Shown piece after piece: positions 50,865 through 59,897 of a stretch of 64,000 bases of DNA. Both the position numbers and the translations under genes were made by a program. The notes under the pieces were generated by a model. It was given only the letters and a program-made list of their open reading frames with translations, was not told the DNA's origin and did not search any database. The stretch comes from Frigidibacter sp037095735 (GTDB lineage Bacteria; Pseudomonadota; Alphaproteobacteria; Rhodobacterales; Rhodobacteraceae): contig NZ_JBAWKD010000002.1 in NCBI RefSeq assembly GCF_037095735.1, positions 62,001 through 126,000 of the forward strand. Reading direction: 5' to 3'. The number at the start of each line of letters is the position of its first letter. The stretch's first letter is position 1.

Positions 50865-50995
50865 GCGAGAGCCTCAACGGAGGCCTGAGCGCGCCCGCAG
50901 CGCAAAAGGAAAAGGCCGCCGCCCGACGGCAGCGACCTGACAGCAAGTCTCGATCTGTTGATCCCGAACGGCGTGACCCGCCCCTCAGGCCGGTC

Positions 50996-51376
50996 TCAGC
51001 GCGTCTCCCACAGGGCGCGGACCTCGTCGGCCAGCGTCATCGGGTCGAAGGGCTTGGTGATCACGCCCAGCGCGCCCAACGCGATCAGCGATTCCACGTC
51101 GGTTTCCTGCGCCTTAGCGGTCATGAAGATCGCGGGCGTCGTCTCGAACCCCGGCAGGGCGCGCAGGCCCAGCAGCGTCTGCTCGCCCGACAGGCCCGGC
51201 ATCATCACGTCAAGCAGCAGCAGGTCCGGCATCTCGGAAGTGGCGCGCTCGATCGCGACGGCGCCGGAGGAGAACTGCACGATCTCGAGCCCCCCGATCA
51301 TCTCGAGCGCGATGGCGGCGATTTCCTGGATGTCGGGATCATCCTCGACATGCATGATCTTGCGAAGTTCGGTCAA
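50996..51376 (-). CDS. Single-domain response regulator
   Basis: Receiver-only protein of 126 aa. Acidic pocket HVEDDPD, phosphoacceptor Asp56 in LLLLDVMMPG, Thr in FMTAKAQ and Lys in ITKPFDP. There is no output domain. It lies 126 bp downstream of a PAS histidine kinase on the same strand, so it is probably its phosphorylation target or part of a relay with the hybrid kinase further upstream. Confidence 0.93.
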   Translation of the reverse strand: MTELRKIMHVEDDPDIQEIAAIALEMIGGLEIVQFSSGAVAIERATSEMPDLLLLDVMMPGLSGEQTLLGLRALPGFETTPAIFMTAKAQETDVESLIALGALGVITKPFDPMTLADEVRALWETR

Positions 51377-51502
51377 GACGGCGTCCTTTGTCTCTTGGCC
51401 CCGTCATCCCGCCCGGCCTGTGCGCCAGCGCGACCACGACGGCCCCAAGGGTGAGAAAGCGAGGTTTCGTCGGGCCTGTCAACCCAGAGCCCCCCGGACG
51501 TG

Positions 51503-53053
51503 TCAGGCGACATTCCGGGCGACGTGTTCGAGCAACTCGAAATGGAACTCGGTGCCTTCCCCGGGGACCGAGGTGAAGCGGATCTCGCTGCCGTGCTGCT
51601 CGATGATCGCCTTGACGATCGCGAGGCCAAGCCCGGTGCCGCCGACCTTGCGCTTGTCGCCGCTGTCGGCCTGGGTGAAGCGTTCGAGGATCCGCGGCTG
51701 GGCTTCCAGCGGGATGCCGTCGCCGCGGTCGCGCACGAAGATCCGCAGGGTCTTGCCACGCCGCTCGATGCCCACCTCGACCTCGTCGCCGGCATGGCTG
51801 AACTTGGCCGCGTTCGACATCAGGTTGGCCAGCACCTGCATCAGCCGCTCGGGGCTGGCTTCGACCACGGCGGGCGTATCGGTGCCGACACCGCGGAACC
51901 GCACGCCGAACTGCGCGCCATAGCTGCCGTTGACCTCGATCGCCTCGCGGATCAGCGCCGAAAGATCGGTCTCGACCAGCCGCATGTCGAGCTTGCCCGC
52001 GTCGATCTTTTCCAGGTCGAGGATGTCGTTGACCAGCAGGATCAGCCGGTCGGTATTGCGCTGCGCGATCCCGAGGATGCCGCGGGCGCGGTCCGACAGG
52101 TCGGCGCTGGCCGTCATCGCCAGCAGCCCCAGCCCGCCCTTGATCGAGGTCAGCGGCGTGCGCAGCTCGTGGCTGACCATCGCGGTGAACTCGGCCTTGG
52201 CGCGCATCGCCGCCTGCCGCTCGGTCACGTCGCGCAGGATCGCCACGAAGCGGGCCGCGTTGCCGGTGGGGCGGACGTATTGCAGCGTGATCTCGACCGT
52301 GCGGTCCTGGGTCATCTGCTCGAAGCTGGTCGAGCGGATGCGCCCGGTCTGCAGGCGGCGCATCTCGCGCTGGATCTGGGCGATCTCGACCAGCGCCCCG
52401 GTCTCGGACAGCGAGCGGCCGACATAGGCCCCGTCCATCCAGCCCAGCCGCTGCAGGGCGCGCTGGTTCATGTAGCTGAAGGTGAGGTCCTCGGGATGGA
52501 ACATCCAGACCTCGTCCTGCCACATGTCCAGCGTGGCGCGCAGCTGGTTCTCGCTGTCGGCGGCCTTGGATTCGGTGACATCGGTGCGGATGGCGAAGGT
52601 CTCGACCAGCCGGCCGCGGCTGTCCATCACCGGCACCACCGTCGAATGGGTGAAGTACTGCGAGCCGTCGCGGCGCTGCCAGCAGGTCTCGCCAGACCAG
52701 ATCTGGCCGGCGCGCATCTTCGCGTCGATGTCGGCGACGCGCTCGGGGGTGACCCCGATCGGCTCGAGGTCGGGGATCGTCGCGCCGATCACCTCGTCCA
52801 GCATCAGCCCCGAGGTCGCGAGGAACTTGGCGTTCACCGCCTTGATATGCCCCTCGGCATCGCTGACGTTGACCATGCAGTGTTCGTCGACCGCGGCCCG
52901 GAAGCGTTCGGCCTGGCGCTGCATCTCGGCCGTCAGCCGCTTGGTGCGCAGTGTCAGGCACAGCAGCGACAGCGTCAGGAGCAGACAGCCAAGCATCGAC
53001 AGCAGCTCGGTCCGCTGCGCCAGCCAGAGCAGTGTTACCCTCAGAACATCCAT
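51503..53053 (-). CDS. PAS-domain sensor histidine kinase
   Basis: Kinase of 516 aa. One N-terminal membrane helix (about 17-37) is followed by two PAS domains (about 45-160 and 170-285), then HisKA with SHELRTPLTSIKGGLGLL (His295) and HATPase with NLMSNAAKFS, DRGDGIPLE and GGTGLGLAI. The short membrane anchor and lack of a periplasmic domain suggest cytoplasmic sensing through PAS. The core is very similar to that of the hybrid kinase upstream, suggesting duplication. Confidence 0.93.
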   Translation of the reverse strand: MDVLRVTLLWLAQRTELLSMLGCLLLTLSLLCLTLRTKRLTAEMQRQAERFRAAVDEHCMVNVSDAEGHIKAVNAKFLATSGLMLDEVIGATIPDLEPIGVTPERVADIDAKMRAGQIWSGETCWQRRDGSQYFTHSTVVPVMDSRGRLVETFAIRTDVTESKAADSENQLRATLDMWQDEVWMFHPEDLTFSYMNQRALQRLGWMDGAYVGRSLSETGALVEIAQIQREMRRLQTGRIRSTSFEQMTQDRTVEITLQYVRPTGNAARFVAILRDVTERQAAMRAKAEFTAMVSHELRTPLTSIKGGLGLLAMTASADLSDRARGILGIAQRNTDRLILLVNDILDLEKIDAGKLDMRLVETDLSALIREAIEVNGSYGAQFGVRFRGVGTDTPAVVEASPERLMQVLANLMSNAAKFSHAGDEVEVGIERRGKTLRIFVRDRGDGIPLEAQPRILERFTQADSGDKRKVGGTGLGLAIVKAIIEQHGSEIRFTSVPGEGTEFHFELLEHVARNVA

Positions 53054-53341
53054 ACGCGGCCCTCACAGATCCCGCGGCCCGGGCGCGTCGTTGCGCTTCG
53101 GAACTGCTGCGGTTGCAACATGAACCTCTGGGCGGGCACGGTCGTTTTGAGGACTGAATTGGGGAAGTTTCTGGGCAATGGCCGGGCCTTGCCGGGGCCA
53201 GCACAACCATTCGCAGAGAATTGGCCGTCGCGGCGGATTGGCAACCGCAGGGAACGGGCGCGCTGCAGTGCGGCTTCGGACGCAGCCCTGACGGGCAGGA
53301 TCCAAAGGGCGCCGCGCGCGGCGCCCGCGTCCTGCGTGCCC
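53054..53341. other. Gap between the two sensor kinases
   Basis: This 288-bp region carries no gene. It includes a terminator for the upstream hybrid kinase at 53304-53326 and should contain the promoter of the PAS kinase, although no convincing -35/-10 pair was found. Confidence 0.5.
53304..53326 (-). terminator. Intrinsic terminator of the hybrid kinase gene
   Basis: Perfect 9-bp stem GGGCGCCGC / GCGGCGCCC with a two-base loop. On the minus strand it is followed by TTT, just after the kinase stop. Confidence 0.75.
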
Positions 53342-56300
53342 TCAGGCCACCGCCGCCAGGCAGTCGCCCACCAGCTGGTCGAGCCGCGCGCGGCTCTTGA
53401 CCGCCTGCCGGGCGACGCGCGGGTCGGGGCGTGCGGGCTCGCTCGCGCTCAGCCCGAAGATCGGCACCGGGGCCTCGATCTCGTCCAGCAGCACCCGGCC
53501 GTCGCCGTCCGAAAGCGTCCAGTCGATCACCACGAGGTCATAGCTGGTGTCGGCCAGCAACCGGCGTGCCGCGGCGATCGAGCCGGCGGTCTCGACCTCG
53601 GCCCGGTCGCCGAAGGCCGAGCGGAAGACCTCGGCGAAATCGGCATCGTCCTCGACATGCAGGATCCGCGGCGCGCCGCCGGTGGCGGTGCCGGCGCGGC
53701 TGCGCCCCGCGACCTCGGTGGCGGTTCCGGCCAGCCCGCTGACCGCCGGCACCCGGATGCGGAACTCGCAGCCGCCATCAGGCTGATTCTCGAAGTCGAT
53801 CGAGCCGTCCATCTGCTCGAGGATCTGGTGGGTGATGTTCAGCCCAAGGCCGGTGCCGCCCTTCTCGCGCGTGGCCGAGCTGTCGGCCTGGCTGAAGGGC
53901 GTGAAGATGCGAGCGCGGAATTCCTCGGGGATGCCGGGGCCGCGGTCGCGGACGCGGATCTCGGCCATGTCGCCGTCGGCCCGGGCGCTCATCGTCACCG
54001 CGGCGCCACGCGGCGAGAACTTGGCGGCGTTCGACAGCAGGTTCGACATGACCTGCTGGAAGCGGTCGCGGTCGACGCGCACAGCGAGGTCGGCCGCGAC
54101 CGGCGCCAGACGGATCGTCACGCCCAGATCGTCGGCATAGGGCTGGTTCACTGCCACCGCCTGATCCAGCAGGCCCGACAGCGGCGCGTCGGCCAGCTCG
54201 AAGCGCATCTTGCCCGAGTTCAGCTTCTCGAGGTCGAGGATGTCGTTGACCAGCATGATCAGCCGGTCGCAGTTCTTCTGGCCGATCGACAGCAGCCGCT
54301 CGGCCTTGGCGGGCAGGTCGCGGCCCATCGTGCCCAGCACGAGGCCGAGCGCCCCCTTGATCGAGGTCAGCGGCGTGCGCAGCTCGTGGCTGACGGTGGC
54401 GACGAAGTCGGACTTCATCTGCTCGACCTTGCGCCGCTCGGTGATGTCCTGGATCTGGACGATGAAGGCGACGCCGTCGCCCTGCCCGTCGCCCATTCCC
54501 ATCATCGAGATGTTCAGCAGGCCCCAGACCTCGATGCCGTCGTTGCGGCGCATCAGGCGTTCCATCTGCACCACCGGCGTCTCGCCGGCGCGCAGCGCGG
54601 CGCGGTCCGCCTCGGAGATGACGCGACCGCCGGGCGGGATCAGGTCGCCCAGGAACCTGTCCAGCAGGTCCTCGGGCGCATAGCCAGAGAAGCGGCAGAA
54701 GGCCTCGTTCACGCGGATCAGGCGGCAGTTCACGTCCAGCAGCGCCATGCCCATCGGCGCATGCTCGATGACAGCGCGGAACTGCGCCTCCTTGTGGGTG
54801 ATGGTGTCCAGCGCGTCGCGCAGCCGGGTGACGTCGGTCTGCACGCCCAGCAGGCGCAGCGCGGTGCCGTCGGCGGCGCGGGTGCTGACGATCGCCTCGG
54901 ACCGCATCCAGCGCAGGCTGCCGTCGGCGGCCCGCACCCGGTATTCGACGATCGAGCGTTCGGTGCGCCCGGCGATGCAGTCGTCATCGGCGACGCGGAT
55001 CAGCACGCGGTCCTCGGGCAGGACGCGGGCCTCGAACTCGGCGCGGGCGTCCAGGTCCTCGGCGCGGGTGCCCGGCGGGAAGCCCATCAGGTCGACCCAG
55101 TTCTGGCTGACCACCTCTGCCCCGGTGCGCAGGTCGATGTCGAAGACGGCAATCTGCGCGCCGGTCATCGCCATGTTCAGCCGCCGCTCGTTCTCGCGCA
55201 GCAGCGCCTCGGCGGTGTGGCGCTGGGTGACGTCGCGCAGGATCGCGGTCGCCCGCGCCTCGCCGTCGGCATCGGCCCAGGGGTTGATCTGCACCTCGAT
55301 CTGGCGCACCGACCCGTCGGCGCGGCGCATCTCGTGCTGGCACGACCGGCCGTCCGCCTCGGAGCCCAGCGGCATGTCGACGGGCAGCAGGTCGCGCAGC
55401 CGCCGCCCCGCCAGGCCAGAGGCCGGCAGACCGAAGATCTCTTCGGCGGCGTGGTTCAGCGACAGCATCCGTCCGCGCGGGTCCAGCAGCACGAAGCCGA
55501 CCATCGCCGTCTCGATGATCGAGCGGGTGTGGCTGTCCTGGGTCGCAAGCTCGCGCGCCTTGCGGTCCACCATTGACAGGACCTGCTGCTCGCGGCGCAG
55601 CAGCAGCGTCATCAGCGTGCCCATCCCCAGGCTCAGCAGGATGCCCGCGGCAAGGATCAGCTTGGCCTCGCCCAGCCCGTGGGTGGCGTCGAAAAGCGGG
55701 GTGCTGTCGAAGGCCAGCGTCCAGTCGCGGCCCTGAACGCTCAGCGAGCGTTCCAGCGCGAACATCGGGCGCGCCTCGGGCGCGGGGCCGCTGTCGAAGA
55801 TCTGCTCGCCGCCGGTGCCGGCGCCGTCGTAGACCCGCAGGCGATAGCCGGCATGCTCGACGCCGGTGATGTCCTCAAGCAGCGTCGCCGCAAGGAAGGG
55901 CGTGTAGACCCAGCCGATCACGTCCTGCGCCGCGGCGGGCGTGCCGGTGTGGTAGACCGCGCGCAACAGCACCAGCCCGACCGAGGCGGTCTGGTCCTGC
56001 ACCAGCCGGATCGGGCCGCTCAGCGTCGCCTGTCCCGACCGCGCCGCGGCCTGAAGCGCCTCGACCTGCGCCGGGGCGAAGGCAAGATCCAGCCCCCGCG
56101 CGCCATCGTTGTGCTCTTCGGGCTCGATGAAGCGGATGACGTAGTGCATCGGCGTCTCGACCGCCGGGTGGATCGCCAGCGGGCGGCCGTCGATCCCGGA
56201 ATTGGCGGCGGCGAAGGCGGCCAGATCGGCATCGGCGACCGGCTGGATCACGCCCAGCCCCAGCGCCCCCGGCACCGCCCCGCGGAAGTCGAGGTCGCGC

Positions 56301-57175
56301 ACCAGCCGGGCCCAGTCGGCCCGTGCCATCTGCCCCTGCGCGCGCAGCAGCGCCGCGCCGCCGTCGACATAGCCGCCATAGGACTCGATCCGGCTGGCGA
56401 TCAGGCGCGAGACCTCGCTGGCCTGCGCCTCGAAGGCGGCGGTCGAGCGTTCGGTTTCGGCCTGCGACAGCACCGACCAGGCCCAGAAGCTGCCGGCAAG
56501 GCCCAGCAGCACGCAGAGGAACGAGCCGTTGGTCAGTTCGGGCACAGGCCGGCCGCGCCACAAGAGCCGCGGCATCCGCAGCCAGTTCGAGAACAGCACC
56601 AGCGGCACCACCACGGCGATGCCCAGCAGGTCGCCCGTCCACCAGGTCCACCAGCATTCCGCCGCAGCCCCCGCACCCGAGATCCGGCCCATCGCCAGCA
56701 GCACCGCGGTGCCGATGGTCGCCGAGATCACGGTGCCCATCGGGCCGGCGAACAGGGTGAAGGACATCGCCTCCATCCAGCTGCCGATGCGGATCGGCAG
56801 GCCGTAGCGCGCCCGCGCGATGCCACCGATCAGCACCGCCTGCAGCCCTGCGCCGATGGCGACCAGCGCCGGCAGCAGCAGGTGCGACGGCTCGATCCCG
56901 TCAAGGGTCAGCCCGCCCGACAGCTGCGCGCCCATCAGGAACGAGCCCAGCCAGACCCCGGGCCAGACGCGGGTGCCCAGCACCAGCACCGCGGCCAGCG
57001 AGACGCCGGCCGGCGGCCAGATGATCGTGGCCTGCCCCGCGGGATTGGCGATCACATGGCCGATCCAGCCGGTGATGACGTAAAGCACCGCAACCACGAC
57101 GCTGGCAAAGGCCATCGACGCGTTCCCCCGGTAAGCAGTCCCCTCGGGGGACTGCCATTCGAACCTGCTTGCCAT
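53342..57175 (-). CDS. MASE1/CHASE/PAS hybrid sensor histidine kinase
   Basis: Large hybrid kinase of about 1277 aa. The N-terminal MASE1-type membrane domain has about eight helices (about 20-285), including WIGHVIANPAGQATIIWPPAGVSLA. A CHASE-like extracellular domain follows (about 300-510), then a helix, three PAS domains (about 550-910), and HisKA with TVSHELRTPLTSIKGALGL (His930). HATPase (NLLSNAAKFS, GGTGLGLNI) and a C-terminal receiver (HVEDDAD, Asp near 1218 in VVIDWTLSDGDG) complete it. It is a multi-input sensor that can phosphorylate its own receiver and probably the nearby single-domain regulator. An alternative start is 18 residues downstream. Confidence 0.9.
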   Translation of the reverse strand: MASRFEWQSPEGTAYRGNASMAFASVVVAVLYVITGWIGHVIANPAGQATIIWPPAGVSLAAVLVLGTRVWPGVWLGSFLMGAQLSGGLTLDGIEPSHLLLPALVAIGAGLQAVLIGGIARARYGLPIRIGSWMEAMSFTLFAGPMGTVISATIGTAVLLAMGRISGAGAAAECWWTWWTGDLLGIAVVVPLVLFSNWLRMPRLLWRGRPVPELTNGSFLCVLLGLAGSFWAWSVLSQAETERSTAAFEAQASEVSRLIASRIESYGGYVDGGAALLRAQGQMARADWARLVRDLDFRGAVPGALGLGVIQPVADADLAAFAAANSGIDGRPLAIHPAVETPMHYVIRFIEPEEHNDGARGLDLAFAPAQVEALQAAARSGQATLSGPIRLVQDQTASVGLVLLRAVYHTGTPAAAQDVIGWVYTPFLAATLLEDITGVEHAGYRLRVYDGAGTGGEQIFDSGPAPEARPMFALERSLSVQGRDWTLAFDSTPLFDATHGLGEAKLILAAGILLSLGMGTLMTLLLRREQQVLSMVDRKARELATQDSHTRSIIETAMVGFVLLDPRGRMLSLNHAAEEIFGLPASGLAGRRLRDLLPVDMPLGSEADGRSCQHEMRRADGSVRQIEVQINPWADADGEARATAILRDVTQRHTAEALLRENERRLNMAMTGAQIAVFDIDLRTGAEVVSQNWVDLMGFPPGTRAEDLDARAEFEARVLPEDRVLIRVADDDCIAGRTERSIVEYRVRAADGSLRWMRSEAIVSTRAADGTALRLLGVQTDVTRLRDALDTITHKEAQFRAVIEHAPMGMALLDVNCRLIRVNEAFCRFSGYAPEDLLDRFLGDLIPPGGRVISEADRAALRAGETPVVQMERLMRRNDGIEVWGLLNISMMGMGDGQGDGVAFIVQIQDITERRKVEQMKSDFVATVSHELRTPLTSIKGALGLVLGTMGRDLPAKAERLLSIGQKNCDRLIMLVNDILDLEKLNSGKMRFELADAPLSGLLDQAVAVNQPYADDLGVTIRLAPVAADLAVRVDRDRFQQVMSNLLSNAAKFSPRGAAVTMSARADGDMAEIRVRDRGPGIPEEFRARIFTPFSQADSSATREKGGTGLGLNITHQILEQMDGSIDFENQPDGGCEFRIRVPAVSGLAGTATEVAGRSRAGTATGGAPRILHVEDDADFAEVFRSAFGDRAEVETAGSIAAARRLLADTSYDLVVIDWTLSDGDGRVLLDEIEAPVPIFGLSASEPARPDPRVARQAVKSRARLDQLVGDCLAAVA

Positions 57176-57358
57176 ACGGCCTCTGCTCCGCGACCTGCCC
57201 CGCCCCTCCGCGCGGAAGGGACAACGGGCGCGCCTTGTCGTTTTCAGACATGAATCGGTGCACGAAGGCCACCGGGCAACAAACTTGTCACACCAGGCGC
57301 GAAGATTCCCCGCCCGGTGGCATTTTTGCAATTCCCGCCAAGGGGGAGTGCCCGGAGA

Positions 57359-58531
57359 TCAGGCGCCGCCGAGTCGCGCCTCGACCATGCCCGCCAGCCA
57401 GCTGGACCCGAAGGGGATCGCCTCGTCGTCGAAGACGTAATTCGGCGAATGCACCGCCGCCGTGTCGCCGTTGCCAAGGAAGATGTAGGCCCCCGGACGC
57501 TCTTCGAGCATGTAGGAAAAGTCCTCGGCCCCCATCATCGGCTCGGCCTGGGTCTCGACCGCGGTCGCACCAGAGATCGAGCGGGCGACCTCGACCGCGT
57601 GGCCGGTCTCGTCGACCGAGTTCATCGTCACCGGGTAGCCGCGGTCGTAGTCGATCTCGATCGTGGCGCCGAAGGCCTCGGCGGTGGCGGTGGCGACGGC
57701 GCGGATGCGCACCTCCATCAGGTCGCGCACGGCCGGGTCCATGGTGCGCACCGTGCCGCCAAGGGTCACGACCTGCGGGATCACGTTGGTCGCCGGGCTG
57801 TCGGTCTGGCAGGTGCAGATCGACAGGACCGCCGATTGCAGCGGGTTCACGTTGCGGCTGACCACGGACTGCAGCGCCACGATCACCTGCGCCGCGACCA
57901 GCATCGTGTCGATGCACTGCTGGGGCTTGGCCGCATGGCCGCCCTTGCCGGTCAGGGTGATCTTCACCGTGTCGGCCGAGGCCATCATCGCGCCGGGCCG
58001 GATCGAGAAATGCCCGACCGGGATCCCGGGCATGTTGTGCAGCCCGTAGAACTCGTCGATGCCCCAGCGGCCGACCAGCCCGTCGTCCAGCATCGCCTTG
58101 CCACCACCGCCGCCCTCTTCGGCGGGCTGGAAGATCACCACCGCGGTGCCGTCGAAGTTGCGTGTCTCGGCCAGATACTTGGCGGCGCCCAGCAGCATGG
58201 CGGTGTGCCCGTCATGGCCGCAGGCATGCATCATCCCCGGCACCTTCGAGGCATAGCCCACGCCCGATTTCTCGGTGATCGGCAGCGCGTCCATGTCGGC
58301 GCGCAGGCCGATTACCCGGCCCGCCCCGCCGTTGCGGCCGCGGATCACGCCGACGACGCCGGTGCGCCCGATGCCTTCCGTCACCTCGTCGACGCCGAAG
58401 GCGCGCAGAAGCTCGGCCACCTTCGCGGCGGTGCGGTGCACCTCGTAGAGCAGCTCCGGGTTCTCGTGGAAATCGCGCCGCCAGGCGGTGATCTCGGGCA
58501 GCAATTCGGCGAAGCGGTTCTTGACGGGCAT
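57359..58531 (-). CDS. M20D-family amidohydrolase (hippurate hydrolase-like)
   Basis: Metal-dependent amidohydrolase of 390 aa. Metal-site motifs ADMDALPI, HACGHDGHT and FQPAEEGGGGG are present, with the dimerisation domain in the middle (about 185-300). The family removes acyl groups from amino acids (hippurate, N-acyl or indole-acetyl conjugates). It lies 12 bp downstream of the FAD oxidoreductase on the same strand, part of a likely four-gene operon with argE and the dipeptide ABC gene. Confidence 0.92.
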   Translation of the reverse strand: MPVKNRFAELLPEITAWRRDFHENPELLYEVHRTAAKVAELLRAFGVDEVTEGIGRTGVVGVIRGRNGGAGRVIGLRADMDALPITEKSGVGYASKVPGMMHACGHDGHTAMLLGAAKYLAETRNFDGTAVVIFQPAEEGGGGGKAMLDDGLVGRWGIDEFYGLHNMPGIPVGHFSIRPGAMMASADTVKITLTGKGGHAAKPQQCIDTMLVAAQVIVALQSVVSRNVNPLQSAVLSICTCQTDSPATNVIPQVVTLGGTVRTMDPAVRDLMEVRIRAVATATAEAFGATIEIDYDRGYPVTMNSVDETGHAVEVARSISGATAVETQAEPMMGAEDFSYMLEERPGAYIFLGNGDTAAVHSPNYVFDDEAIPFGSSWLAGMVEARLGGA

Positions 58532-58543
58532 GGGATCACTCCT

Positions 58544-59887
58544 TCAGAGGCTGGGCCCCAGCACGACGGGCGAGCCGTCGGTGAAGCGCGAAAGACGGAA
58601 ACGGGACAACTCGTGGTCGATGGCGCGGCCCATCGCGATGTCGGCGATGACGCGGCCCACGCCGGGACCGATGCCGAACCCGTGGCCCGACAGGCCGGTG
58701 GCCACGATCAGCCCGGGCAGGTCCGGTGCCTCGCCCAGTGCGGGCACCACATCGGGCAGCGTGTCGATCATCCCGGCCCAGGTCAGGTCCAGCCGGATCT
58801 CGCCCAGCACCGGGAAGGCCTCGGCAAAGCGGGTGCGGAACATCTCGGAAAACATCGGGTTCGGCGCCGGGTCCAGCACCCGCATCGCCTCGAAGGGCGT
58901 CGCGCGGTCGGCCCGCAGGCGGCGGGGCGTGCCCCAGGCATCGGGGAAGCCCTTCGGCGCCGCCGGCTTGAAATGGCTGCCCGAGATGTCGGCGCGGATC
59001 TGCGGCAGGAAGTCCTTCAGGTAGCGGAAGGCGTCGGGCCCGACATAGACGTCGTGCAGCGCGCCCGAGGCGAGGGTGTAGCGCCCGTCGAGCCTGCGGC
59101 GGAACGCCACCCGCCCGTCCGAGGCCGCGCCCGCGAAGATCTCGGGCAGTTCCTGGGTGACGCCCACGGTGCAGCGCACCGCCAGCTGCGGCAGCCGCAC
59201 GCCATGCGCCCGCGCGAACATCCCCGACCAGGCGCCGCCCGCCAGCACCACCCGCCCGGCGGCGATGCGGCCCCGCTCGGTCAGCACGCCCGTCACCTGC
59301 CCGCCCGTGACCTCGAGCCTGCGCACCGCGCAGCCCTCGCGGATCACCGCGCCCGCCTGCGCCGCCAGCCGTGCCAGCACCGGCACCGCCACCCAAGGCT
59401 CGGCCCGCGCGTCCGAGGGCGTGACGATCCCGCCCGCCCATCCCGGCGCGTTCGGCATCAGCGCCGAAAGCTCGCGCCGCGACAGCAGCCGGGTGTCGAC
59501 GCCATGCGCGCGGGCATGGGGCAGCCAGGCCTCGTGAGCAGCCAGCTCGGCCTCGGTCTTGGCGATATAGACGATGCCCTCGCGCCGGAAGCCCAGCGCG
59601 TCATTGGTCTCGATGTTCAGCGACTGCCAGTGGCGCAGCGCCTCGATCACCAGCGGCAGTTCCGACGGGTCGCGCCCCTGCTGGCGGATCCAGCCCCAGT
59701 TGCGGCTCGACTGCTCGCCCGCGATGCGGCCCTTTTCCAGCACCGCCACCTTCTGCCCCGCGCGGGCCAGAAACAGCGCCGTCGAGATCCCGGCGACGCC
59801 GCCGCCGATGATGGCCACATCGACCGCCTCGGGCAGCGGGCCGTCATGCTCGACGGGGCTGTCGGCGGTGATCGGGAAGCGCATCAT
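58544..59887 (-). CDS. FAD-dependent oxidoreductase (DadA/DAO family)
   Basis: Flavoenzyme of 447 aa. FAD-binding VAIIGGGVAGISTALFLA (about 24-41) is followed by an ExxR-like region GEQSSRNWGWIRQQGRD. The C-terminal ATGLSGHGFGIGPGVG is the second FAD motif. Family members oxidise amines or D-amino acids. In this operon it could oxidise an amino acid released by the neighbouring hydrolases. The gap to the argE gene is 10 bp. Confidence 0.9.
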   Translation of the reverse strand: MMRFPITADSPVEHDGPLPEAVDVAIIGGGVAGISTALFLARAGQKVAVLEKGRIAGEQSSRNWGWIRQQGRDPSELPLVIEALRHWQSLNIETNDALGFRREGIVYIAKTEAELAAHEAWLPHARAHGVDTRLLSRRELSALMPNAPGWAGGIVTPSDARAEPWVAVPVLARLAAQAGAVIREGCAVRRLEVTGGQVTGVLTERGRIAAGRVVLAGGAWSGMFARAHGVRLPQLAVRCTVGVTQELPEIFAGAASDGRVAFRRRLDGRYTLASGALHDVYVGPDAFRYLKDFLPQIRADISGSHFKPAAPKGFPDAWGTPRRLRADRATPFEAMRVLDPAPNPMFSEMFRTRFAEAFPVLGEIRLDLTWAGMIDTLPDVVPALGEAPDLPGLIVATGLSGHGFGIGPGVGRVIADIAMGRAIDHELSRFRLSRFTDGSPVVLGPSL

Positions 59888-59897
59888 TCGGTCCGGC

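Noticed and set aside
51500..55576. Plus-strand open frame of over 1300 codons opposite the sensor kinases
   Set aside because: It is antisense to conserved HisKA/HATPase/PAS sequences and shows no domain of its own.
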